Below are positions 49,901-60,760 of a DNA stretch of 64,000 bases, piece by piece. The notes under the pieces were generated by a model. The model did not search any database. It saw only the letters and a list, made by a program, of their open reading frames with translations, and had not been told where the DNA came from. Positions within the stretch are counted from its first letter, which is position 1. The number at the start of each line of letters is the position of its first letter. Made by a program: the position numbers and the translations under genes. The stretch is from Nymphaea colorata. Lineage: Eukaryota; Streptophyta; Magnoliopsida; Nymphaeales; Nymphaeaceae. The stretch lies in NCBI RefSeq assembly GCF_008831285.2, contig NC_045138.2, positions 43,889,115 to 43,953,114 of the forward strand. Direction: 5' to 3'.

Positions 49901-50270
49901 TCATGCACATGTTTGGTGATGAACAATCTTTTTTGCCCAATTATTTTTGTCATCTACAACTCAAGAATGTCATTATTGTTCCATTATGGCACTTCATGCC
50001 CATTTACAATAGATATCCATGTGGTTTAGTAGCATCCTTTGACATCTCTCTAACCGAAGCTCTCACTTCCAAGTCCAGTTGTTCCCCTCTTCTTTTTAAA
50101 CCAATCCCTCACCCATCTAGTTTTCCATCTCCACATCCAGCTCATCATTTCCCCCATGCTCCTGTGACCCACAACAGGCCTAGCGGCCCCACGATCAAGA
50201 AGCAGATTAAAAAAGGAGACATCCAAGAAAAATCTCTCTCTTCCTCCCCCACTCATGTGCATCCGAGTAA
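46960..50270 (-). pseudogene. LINE (L1-type) relic, ORF1 through endonuclease to early RT
   Basis: Read leftward, 50260-50050 resembles the upstream part of plant L1 ORF1. Around 47900-47680 the minus strand gives KFTCINCRIDEANVMCKLDH and DWADDYNIELR...DHNSIIF, the C-terminal end of an L1 endonuclease. Around 47270-47090 MVQGRRRKNCITSIIEGTHV and FEVAKNEFYDLFG match the linker before L1 reverse transcriptase. Stops are numerous. The catalytic FADD region is absent. The left end abuts the Copia-3 LTR. Boundaries are approximate. Confidence 0.6.
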
Positions 50271-50399
50271 ATGGGCAGATTCAGAAAAAAAAAATAAGTT
50301 TAATGGATTCTTTAGTTGATAAACATAGTAGGCTCCTATTGGATAGGTAAAAAACCAGATTGCTTGAGGACATCTTGTGCCTTGCCATGATGAAGGTAC

Positions 50400-51100
50400 A
50401 TCAAGCAAGCCAGCCTAGGTGTGTGATGTGTGTGGAGTTGTGTCACAAATTGCTTTCAAAGGAATCAAATTTGGTGAAAGGGGCACAAAGCTCTATATAT
50501 TTTCTGAGTAGAGATGGTTCCATGCAAATTCATACACCAACCTGATCATGCAGAATAGTGTTTGAGTGCAAAGTTCCATGCTTTGCAAATATGAGAGGGG
50601 ACCCTTATCACCTAAAGCCAGGTTAGAGATAGAAACTTCATATTTCACCTTGAAGAAATAAGCCCATGGCTCATTGAATTGAAGGAGGAGGACGACCCAC
50701 TTTGGTAAGCAAGCAAGATCCTCGGCAGCAATGTTCTTCCTGGTCTTCTATAGAGCATAGTAGGCAAGCGATATATTATTAGAAAGATGTTTTTTGCTAG
50801 TTCTAGAAAGCCTTTCTAAAGTAATGATTTAAATGTCATGTCGATCTTCTTTTGAATAGAGGATGACATTCTCAAAAAGTAAATATAATGACCTTATGTG
50901 GTTGATAGAACGTGTGTTATCTTCATAACTTTGCCCGCCAGAGATAAATAGTGAGACTTCCAAGATTGGATTTCGTCTTGAATGGCAAAAACCATCAATG
51001 TCCAAATGCTGGATTGTGGATATGGGTGGTTAAGGAGAAGCCGAAGTAATATGTTGGAAGTGGCTTCTTTTAATAACCGAAATTGATGGAGGCTTCAACT
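50400..51100 (-). pseudogene. Second LINE fragment: C-terminal reverse transcriptase
   Basis: The minus strand from about 50950 to 50780 reads SWKSHYLSLAGKVMKITHVL, YIYFLRMSSSIQKKIDMTFK and SLL-stop-KG, the family pattern of plant L1 RT C-termini (LAGRVTLINSVL...IPKSVLKKID). It lies 5' of the ORF1-like block of the other fragment, so the two are not one collinear element. Confidence 0.5.
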
Positions 51101-53640
51101 AACACATCTGAATCAAAATTAAAAATGTTGTTGGATATAGATAAATCCCACTCAAATTGAGTTGGAGCGAGGTATAATCTAAATAAAATCCAAATGAGAG
51201 AGGCAATTGGCAACTACCAATACATATTTGGTCCATCCACCTATGATGTTCATCTAAAACAAGATGTAGATCATATGAGCATGAACCTACAAAATGAAAA
51301 TGATTCGAATGGATGGGGTATATAAAAAAGTAAAATTATTACTTCATCTCTCCATGTGTTATTTCAGTGAAAAGGATTGTGGAACTCTACTTTACTTCTC
51401 ATGTGAGAAGGCTATCCCCACTGAGTTGCCGAAGTCGTCAAATTCAGCCTTCATCTTTTGTTGTAAACAAAGATTGTTGACACATCAAAGGTAATGAATG
51501 CTAAACTTATGTTTTTGGTTTAAGATGCATGTATGTATCAGGTATGATTTTCCCTACAACCAAAAAAAGGTTTTGGCTTGAGTTTGGTGTCCTGTAGAGC
51601 ACCTGCAATGGCTGGTAAGCACCCTATTGCTGTGCCTCTGGCTTGCAAGGATAGAAACTATGCCATTGTGTATATTCATTTTTTTTCAATTAAAAAATAC
51701 ATAAATAAAATAGGAGAAGGGTTTAGATATGAAACTATGCACAACCACCTGGACTCACAGCCACGGCTGAGTCCTTCAAGATCGGAAATGTCTCCTTTCT
51801 GAGCACACAAGGTAGTGATTGAAAAAGAGCAGTTGTTATGCTGTCGGGGTAGTGGCAAATGTTGTGGTGCTAAAAATCAAAATGGCCCGATTTTAATCAA
51901 AACGTGAGTGCCAATCTTCTCACAAGGAGAAGATGATTGAGCATATGCAAAGAGGGAAGTGTTCCTCCTTTCCTGGTTGACCATCAATGTCTGATCGGAG
52001 GCCGACCGTAAACCCTGCTCTTCTGCTCCTCTTTCTGCCCTCTAAGGATGTGGACACAGAGAAGACGAGCAGCGAGATCAAGGGCAACTGGGGTAGCCCT
52101 TCCTCTTTGCTGTTGTAACAGGCACCATGAAGGGTCATTAACTTTCTCAAAGTTTCTGTTATTTTTTTAAACGTACAAGTGTTTTAAAAGTCAGCACGCA
52201 TCTTTCATGTCCATATAGCTATGCCATGCAATTTGATTTTCTGACAATGGTATACCATGGGTATGAACTATTCATGCATGATCCATAATGTTTTGAATGA
52301 GGCTATTTTGTACAACTCTTTTGGTACATTTTTTTTAGATTTGAACATATAAATTATAATATTGTTTGGGTCCTTATCTTAAATCTTGGATCTGACATGC
52401 ATGTCGGATATGGTTCCACTAATTCTTTATGTCTGATTTGTATTATTTGATATAGATTCAGATATTAGGTCATGCTGATTTAACTTTATATAATTAAAAA
52501 TTAAAGGTAGTTACTAGACTTAAATTTCAGGTCTCATAGTATTTTAATCCAGAACTGATTGCATGTCGTATTTATAGTCAGGTCCATGCTTATATCACAT
52601 TGGCATCCATGCTTATAAATATAATATGCCTCAATGGATTTTAATTTCTAATTGGAACTCATGTGATGCATATTTGACGCCATATTTTGGATCCATATTG
52701 ATGAGAGATGGTTTTATTTTATAGGTGTTAAAGTTTATTTTTGCATAAATAGGATTTGGTTGAATGCTTCATCATGAGTTGGTTATTCAGATCTCATGTA
52801 GGATCCATCTATGTCCATGTTTATTATCGGTTCTCATGCTTATATGCAACACATGTAGAAATATTTAACATCATGGTATGAATCCATTGTTTCATTTTGA
52901 TAATATAAATTTATGTTACATATGATTGGATTTATAATGCATAAGTGGGATCCTATACTTTGTATAGTATTAAATTTTATTATACATATTCATGTTATGA
53001 GAAGCATGAGTTGATATATGTAGCATGATCCAATATTCTTGGACTTATATCTAATATTTTTGTGTATCCACTATAGATCATGTCTAATCAAGGAGATCAA
53101 TTGCACCATTATGTTGATTTTAGTGATGATGGTCCCAGCCCATTAGACTTATGCATTCTATGGATGGCATAGGTGAGCCAATTGAGATCGTAGGCAATGC
53201 ATATTCTGACCAAAAGTCAGTGAGTTTCTAAACTGCAAAAAAAAACCAGCTCATAGCATTTATGACCATATTTAGCATGTGTATGAATATATATGAGAAA
53301 CAAGATTCATATATGACATATGTCTAAAGGAGGAGACGGAGTGTAAAATCTTACTGTTGTGCTTCCTTTCTGATAATGAGTGGGCTTTGTTCGAGAAAGA
53401 ATGTTCATAGATGCATGAAGATGAGATAACTTTTATAAAAACAGCAATTGATATTGAGTTCAAGGTCAAGCACTAAGCAAAATAGATGCTCTAGTAAACC
53501 CATGCTTGTGGTGATCACATGCATATCTCAGCCCCTCAAAATGGCAAAGTGTGATGCTTGTGTTCATGGAACAAATAGGAGGTGCAATTGACACTTCAAA
53601 GACAAGAATTACATCACACTATATAGGAGGGTGTTTTGTA
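51100..53640. other. AT-rich region with no supported gene
   Basis: Short open frames occur on both strands without recognisable domains. At 52200-53080 the sequence is very AT-rich with repeated TCCATGCTTATA-like words. At 53081 an ATG opens MSNQGDQLHHYVDFSDDGPS but stops soon after. I cannot identify it; it may be the start of a decayed transposon gene. Confidence 0.3.
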
Positions 53641-53672
53641 TAGACATGTGTTTCCTAGTCTAGCAGTGATAC

Positions 53673-53675
<3 letters not shown>

Positions 53676-53704
<29 letters not shown>
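53676..53704. repeat. (AG)n microsatellite
   Basis: About 14 AG units in a row, 150 bp before Copia-4. Confidence 0.9.
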
Positions 53705-53706
<2 letters not shown>

Positions 53707-53853
53707 CATCAGCATGTATATAGTAGGGACAACTACTCTTGGTAAATGCTGAGCTATAGCAATGAACACTTACCTATAACAATAATCATTTTCACCACCA
53801 TAGCCACTCATATTACACCAACCCCTTAAAGACCCCCTACCTTTTTTTGTGCT

Positions 53854-54066
53854 TGTTGACAGATCTTGATGTATGGGTCCGGGTCTGGACCCGATCCAGT
53901 GAGTCTTGGTTTGGGCATACTTATACCATTGTAAACCCTAATCTTGCATGTTAATGAAGTTTTCTAAGAGAGAGAGAGTATGGTGGCTAGTGGGCACCAT
54001 ATCTCCTCACCCGTGGTTTTTTCCCTCTAGTTGAGGGTTTTCCACATTACATCTGTGTTCGATCTT
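53854..54066 (+). repeat. Copia-4 truncated 5' LTR
   Basis: 213 bp matching positions 58208-58420 of the 3' LTR; the final 28 bp are deleted. Confidence 0.9.
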
Positions 54067-57000
54067 GAGGACAACCAAGTAAAAACGTGGATTGTTAATT
54101 CAGTATCCTCGGACATTCAACCTCTCATTCTTCGTAAGAAGACTGTGAGAGATATGTGGATTATTTTGGAACAGATGTATTGTCAAAAGAAGGGAAAAGT
54201 TCGTGTGTATCAACTATTGAAGGACTTGTATGCTCTTCGATAAGGGGATCTCTCGGTCGCTGATTTCTACGTCGCATTAAAATCTAAGTGGGAGGATCTT
54301 GACTACCATTCTGATGATATCTGGAGTTGTCCTCAAGACCAGATGCATTATATAACCAAGGAGTGGGAGAATAGGATATTCCTTTTCTTAGCCAGACTAA
54401 ACGATAACTTCGAAAATATAAGGGGTCATATTCTTAACTCTGAAGAATCATTCAATATTGAAGATGTTTATTCCCGTGTTGGAGCTGAAGAGCAAAGGTG
54501 GCTGATCATAAATGGGAGAAAGGGGGATCACATGTCTCACAATGAACGGTTAGCCTTTGTTAGTCGTGCCTCTATGAGAACTGCTCGTTCTTCCCGTAAA
54601 TGTACTCACTGCAAAAAACTAGGTCACACTATAGAGTTTTGTTGGGACCTACAACCAGAGAAGAAGAATAGTAGGGGGAGGTCTTATGGTGGGAAGAAAC
54701 CTATTTTGAATGAAATGAACCTTAGTGACGGTAAAATTTTTATTTCTGTGGAACAGATTCGTGAGCTGCGAGCATATTTGAGCCAGATTGATGTTGGTCA
54801 GGCAGACACGTCAGATGAGGTGAAGGTCAATCAGGCACTAGCCGTTTCGGGTGAAAAAGGTACTTCTTGCATGGGGGAGTGGATTGTTGATAGCGGTGCC
54901 ACTCATCACATGACTCGCAACCCCAAACTCTTTTATGACTACAAGCTATCCTCGAGAAAGGAACGTGTATCATTTGCCGATGGTTCCTTTACCTCCGTGG
55001 CAGGAAAATGGAGTCTTTCTTTGTTGAACAATTTTTTAGTGCATGGAGCCTTGCATGTTCCCCATCTTCCCTTAAATCTTTTATCTGTTAGCAAGATTAC
55101 CAAGGAACTGAACTGTGAACTTATATTTTCTAAAAAATGTGTTTTGCAGGACTTTGTGACAGGGAAGAAGATTGGGATTGGTTTGGTGTCTGATGGTTTG
55201 TATCAGCTTCCTATACACGTTGCCACAACTCTTATGTCAGCAGTTAGCAGGACAGAGAAGAAGAAGGAAGAGTGTCGTCAGTTATTTTTGTATTGGCATG
55301 AACGCCTTGGTCATTTTCCTTTTGGGATTTTGAAACAATTGTTCCTTGAATTATGTTCCAGTTTGAACATTTCCATGTTATCTTGTGATGTGTGTCAGTT
55401 TGCGAAGCATGTTAGAGCTTCATATCCAATTTCAAATAGTCGTGCTAATAAAGCTTTCTCCTTGATTCATTCTGATGTGTGGGGGCCCTCAGGCATTCAT
55501 TCTCGTGGTGGTTTTCAGTATTTTATGACTTTCATAGATGACTATTCAAGGTATACTTTTGTTTATCTGTTGAAAGACCGTAGCGAAGTGCCTCATATTA
55601 TAGAAACCTTCATCCTCCTAATGGAAAACTAGTATGCTGGGTATGTCAAGACATTTCGGCCCGATAATGCTCGTGAGTATATGTATCTCACTGTCGAGGA
55701 ATTCCTTCGAAAGAGGGGGATTGTTCATGAGACATCATGTAGTTATACACCCCCTCAAAATGGAGTTGCTGAGAGGAAAAACCGTCAGTTACTTAATGTC
55801 ACAAGAGCTTTATTGTTCCAAAGGAATTTTCCAAAATATTATTGGGGAGATGCGGTTATTACTAGTGCCTATTTGATTAATCGCATGCCTAGCCGAGTGC
55901 TAAATGGTCATACACCCTACTCCATGCTTCCAGCGAATAGCCAACCTTTTCACCTTGCTCCTCGTGTCTTTGGATGTGTGTGTTTCATTCATGACCACAG
56001 CCCGAATGTGAAAAAACTTGACCCCAAATCAATTAAGGGAATATTTATTGGGTATTCTCCTACTCAAAAGGGGTATAAATGTCTAGATCCCACCACTGGT
56101 CGAGTTCACATTACCAAGCATGTCACATTCATGGAACATGTGTCTTATTTTGGTGAGAATTCTCTTCAGGGGGAGAAGTCAATGTCTAAGGAAGAGTATT
56201 CTTCTCCAAGTCAGGAAATTTAGTTTACAGATTTTTTGGATTACAGGCGCGAAGAAAATCCATCGGTTGACGTTCTTGGAAAAGAAGAAGATAAGACGTC
56301 TATTGAGGTACAAGAACAGGAAAAGGAGGGAGAGTGTTCTATGGAGACAGAAAGAGAATGCAATCGTCTGTTTGGGCAGGTGTATTCTAGGAGAAGATTT
56401 TGTATTGACAATGTGATTGATGGGGAGAAGTCCACTCCGAATCCCAATCCTACTTCTTCCTTGGATGACCCAATCCTACTTATTCCTTGGATGACCCAAG
56501 TCATGCTCAGAAGCAACCTGTTGAGAGAGTCAGACAGAAAATGAAAAGGAGGATCTTCCCATGGCCCTGAGAAAGGGTGTTAGGTCATGTACTCAACACC
56601 CTATTGATTACTTTGTGTCTTATTCTAGATTGAGCACTGACTACAAATGTTTTGTATCTTCCTTGTCTGTGGCTGTGATTCCTACGAATGTTACAATGGC
56701 TCAGAGTGACCCCAAGTGGACTCATGCTATGCAAGAAGAGATGGAAGCCTTAGATAGAAATCAGACATGGGAAGTAGTAGAGATTCTTGAAGAAGCTCAT
56801 TTGGTTGGGTCAAAGTGGGTCTACACCATTAAGTACAAACCAGATGGGAATGTTGAGAGGTACAAAACACGTTTGGTGGTCAAGGGGTTCAGTCAAAAAT
56901 ATGGGATCGACTACTTAGAGACGTTTGCTCCTGTCGCGAAGATGAAGACCGTTAGAGTTATTATTTCTTTAACTGTGCTGAAGGGTTGGGAGATGTGCCA

Positions 57001-58213
57001 ACTCTATGTTAAAAATACATTTCTCAACAGAGATCTTGAAGAGAAAGTTTATATGTGTATGCCCCCAGGTTTTGAGAGACCTAGAAAATGCTGTAAACTG
57101 AAGAAGGCCTTGTATGGGCTCAAGCAGTCTCCCCGAGCATGGTTTGAACGTCTCAGACTTGTTATGAAGAAGCATGGCTATAAACAAGGAAATAGAGATC
57201 ATACCCTATTTATAAAGAGGATGGAGGGTAAAGTTACTCTACTGTTGGTCTATGTTGATGATATGATTGTTACAGGTGATGATGAAAAAGAGATAGCAAG
57301 ATTAAAGTGTTTACTATTTGTTGAATTTGATCTCAAGGACCTTGGCAAGCTAAAGTATTTCCTTGGTATTGAAATTGCCAGATCAGGTACGACTCTTGTA
57401 CTTAATCAAAGGAAGTATACCTTGGATCTACTGAAGGAGACAGGAAAACTGAGATGCAGACCAGCTTCTACTCCTCTGGATGCTGGGCACAAACTCGGTA
57501 GCAAGGATGGAGAACCTTTGTGTGAAGAAGCTAAAGGAGATATCAACATCTAGTTGGTAGACTGATATACCTCAATCTGACTAAACTGGATATCACCTTT
57601 GCCGTAAATGTGATGAGCCAGTTTATGCATGCACCTACGGATGCACAATTGAAGGCTGTAGATAGAATCCTGTGTTACTTGAAGAAGAATCTCGACAAAT
57701 GACTTTTATATGTGAAACAAAGGTCCATTGAAATTAAAGGGTATTCTGATGCAGACTCGGTAGACTGTGTTGACACCAGAAAATCTACTTCAGGGTACTG
57801 CGTCTACTTGGGAAGAAATCTAGTTGTTTGGAGAAGCAAGAGACAAGACGTTTCTTTCCGCTCAAATGCAGAGGCTGAATGTAGGGCTGTTGCTACTGGA
57901 GTATCAGAGATGTTATGGCTAAAGATCTTGCTGACTGATATTGGGATAAAGACTGAAGGTCCTATAAAGATATATTGTGATAACAAGTCTACGATTAACT
58001 TGGCTAATAATCCAACGCTTCATGTACGAACAAAGCATGTTGAGATTCATCAGAGAAAGAATTGATGCCAGGGAGTTAACATTACCATACATGAAGTCTG
58101 AAGATCAAACTGCTGATATTTTGACTAAAGCTTTACATGTAACTCCATTTGAGAGAAATGTATCCAAGTTGGACATGTTTGATATGTATGGCCAACTTGA
58201 GGGGGAGTGTTGA
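54067..58213 (+). pseudogene. Copia-4 gag-pol pseudogene
   Basis: It begins mid-gag (EDNQVKTWIVNSVSSDIQPL) and continues with knuckle CTHCKKLGHTIEFC, protease [10 protein letters not shown], integrase [17 protein letters not shown] and [23 protein letters not shown] and [12 protein letters not shown], and RNase H SDADSVDCVDTRKSTSGYC. It ends GQLEGEC-stop overlapping the LTR. In-frame nonsense codons at 54241-54243, 55630-55632 and 56221-56223 sit where relatives have Gln. Frameshifts occur near 56540, at about 57535 (one-base loss) and near 58040. The gag frame is open through the junction into the LTR remnant. Confidence 0.92.
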
Positions 58214-58448
58214 CAGATCTTGATGTATGGGTCCGGGTCTGGACCCGATCTAGTGAGTCCTGGTTTGGGCATACTTATACCATTGTAAACTCTAATCTTG
58301 CATGTTAATGAAGTTTTCTAAGAGAGAGAGAGTCTGGTGGCTAGTGGGCACCAGATCTCCTCACTCGTCGTTTTTTCCCTCTAGTTGAGGGTTTTCCACG
58401 TTATATCTATGTTCGATCTTCGTTTCTTGTGCATCTATTATTTCTACA
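58208..58448 (+). repeat. Copia-4 3' LTR
   Basis: 241 bp following the polypurine tract GAGGGGGAG (58199-58207). It carries the GGGTCCGGGTCTGGACCCGA near-palindrome close to its start. Confidence 0.94.
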
Positions 58449-58649
58449 GTGCTTAAACCTATGTTTGCCCCTCGAGCTTCCTTGAAAGATTAAAATTCTT
58501 CATATAGATCGAGGTAGAGAATATTTCTCTTAACAATTCAATAAATTATGTGACCAAAAAGGTACAATAAATAAATGACAACTCCCCATAAATGGTAACA
58601 AAATGGTGCCACTAAAAGGAGAAATAGAACCATGATGAATATAGTTAGC

Positions 58650-60760
58650 ACTATGATTGTGCAAGTACAATAATGATTTCCTTTTGGGAGACTGCTTGTT
58701 AAACGTGATATATATCATTAACTATGTACCCACTAAATCTGTCTCATCAACTTTTTATGAACTGTGGATAAGCACGGGGCTTGACCTAAGCCACTCAAGA
58801 ACTTTAGCATCTGCAACATATGTTAATGATCCTTCTCACCAGTACGCTAATTTGGAACCAAGAGGGAAGAAGCATATCATTATTTGACACTGCATATAGC
58901 CCCATGGTTAATGTATTCTTATGATAAAATGTAGATGAGAGTGTCAATAAGATAGACTCTTGTGATGCCACATTCTTGGAAAGTGATGTCCTTAATAAGG
59001 AAGTTATAGAGAAATGTGCAACCATATGATTTAAATGACCCACAATATGTAGAAACTATAATTTAAGAGAATGGAACACAAAATTAAATGTTTCAACCTA
59101 TTCATGATAGTTGAAGTGATCTGCATGTGGGTTAGGACCTCAATATAAATGTGGCACACCATTAGCATGAGAGAAAGATAACTCATTGCAATTTTTAAAT
59201 AAAAAGTGTAGCCATGATCACATTCCCTAATGACATTGATTCCCAAATTCTGTACATGTGACCCTCTTAAGTCCTAAAAAAGGAGGAAGAAAGCAATAAA
59301 ATAAAATATGAAATCCATGAACAAACTAAGGCATAAGAACTAGTAGATTTTCCTCTAGGGAGGAAAGCTAATGTGGACAAATGGGTTCTCAATGTGAACA
59401 TGAATGCTCAAGGATCCATCAAGAGATTTAAGGCATATCTTGTTGCAAAAGAATGCACATGGAAGGAAGGCAGAGACTATATAAAACATTTTCTCTAGTG
59501 TCAGGTTTATTTATATTCACCTTATACTAGCCACCCTTTTGTACATAAATTCAAAACTACATCAAATAGATGTTACAACAATCCTAAGTGAAGAACTAGA
59601 TGAAAAAGTTTATATAGAACAACTTGAAGGGTTTGTTGCCAAATGATTAAAGTACAATCATCCAAGCAATGGTATTTGAAATTTCACAAGGCTATAACGT
59701 CTAATGATTTTGAAATGATTGATGAAAACCAATATACATATATTAAATGATAGAAGGAGAAATTGCCATTCTTTCCCTATATGTCGATGTCATTTTATTG
59801 GTTCATAATGATTTGAAGTTATTGAAGCCAATCAAGGGTTGGTACTCTCTTCATTTCAAGATGAAGGACTTGGGTGAAGTAGCGCGCATATTAGATATTG
59901 AAACTAAAAAGGATCACTCCAAACAAGTTCTTGCTCTATCACAATAGTTATATATCTAAGTCTTAAAGTGATTCGACATGCAAAGTTGCAAGCCGTTTGA
60001 AGATCCTATTTGTAAGAGCAATAGTCTTTCAAGTAAAATGTGCCTAGAATCACTAGAAGAAGACAAACCAATGTAAAAAATGCTTTGTTTGAGTGTGGTT
60101 GGCAGTATACTGTAATTAACAATGTGTACATGACATGATACATGCCATGTACTTAGAATGAGTAAGTTTTTATTAGTTAAACTTGGATATACTCATCAGA
60201 AAGTTTTCAAGACAATCATGAGGTAGTTGAAAGACATTGAAAATTTGGCTACGTGATATCATGGTGGTGATATATAACTTAAAGGTTACATAGATGTGGA
60301 CCAGGGAAGAAGCCATGATGAGTCCAAATCAACGTCTGGGTGCATGATTTTACTTAACCATGGTACTATAACTTAGAGTAGCAAGAAGAAAACATGAATA
60401 GATCTATCAATCATGGAAGTTGATTTTGTAGCTGGATCCATGGTAATTGAAGAAGATGCTTGTTTGAGGAGATTCTTTAAATATCTCAGGATCGTTATAT
60501 AGGCAAATGTTCCCATAAAAATATATGTGACAACCAAGCTTTGATCACATATACAAAGAATCCTAAATTTCATTGTAAAACCAAACATATTGATACTAGG
60601 TGTAAGTACTTGAGTGATATAGTCCAAAAGATAAAAGTGTCACTAAATTATATTTCCACAAATGAGATGGTGGTAGATCCATTGCCAAAACCAATTGCCA
60701 TAGATGGATTTAATAAAGACATAACATATATAGGGCTTAATAGAATATGAAGCTTTCTTT
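58650..60760 (+). pseudogene. Copia relic C (integrase end, RT, RNase H)
   Basis: Traces in order: NDFLLGDCLLNVIYIINYVP and LEPRGKKHIII (integrase end, 58660-58885), KWVLNVNMNAQGSIKRFKAY (RT, about 59380-59450), LSLYVDVILLVHND (RT catalytic motif with the second Asp changed to Val, about 59790), FKMKDLGE, and RNase H end KTKHIDTRCKYLSD and VVDPLPKPI (60570-60700). There are many stops. No LTRs were found. The sequence type differs from the other four Copia elements here. Confidence 0.75.

Larger units (their letters stand above)
53854..58448 (+). mobile_element. Copia-4: Ty1/copia element with internal 5' deletion
   Basis: 4595 bp between TGTTGACAGATC and TTTCTACA, flanked by GTGCT at 53849-53853 and 58449-58453. 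The 3' LTR is 58208-58448 (241 bp). The 5' LTR survives only to about 54066, where it is joined directly to gag sequence, so the LTR end, primer site and leader are gone. Over the shared 213 bp the LTRs differ at about 10 positions. Without a primer site it cannot be reverse-transcribed by itself. Same family as Copia-3. Confidence 0.93.

Noticed and set aside
49903-50319. A 138-codon plus-strand frame
   Set aside because: It is opposite a decayed LINE ORF1 on the minus strand and shows no domain.
54031-54243. A start of a new protein in the Copia-4 LTR remnant
   Set aside because: The open frame across the LTR-gag junction is a deletion by-product; the coding content is mid-gag only.
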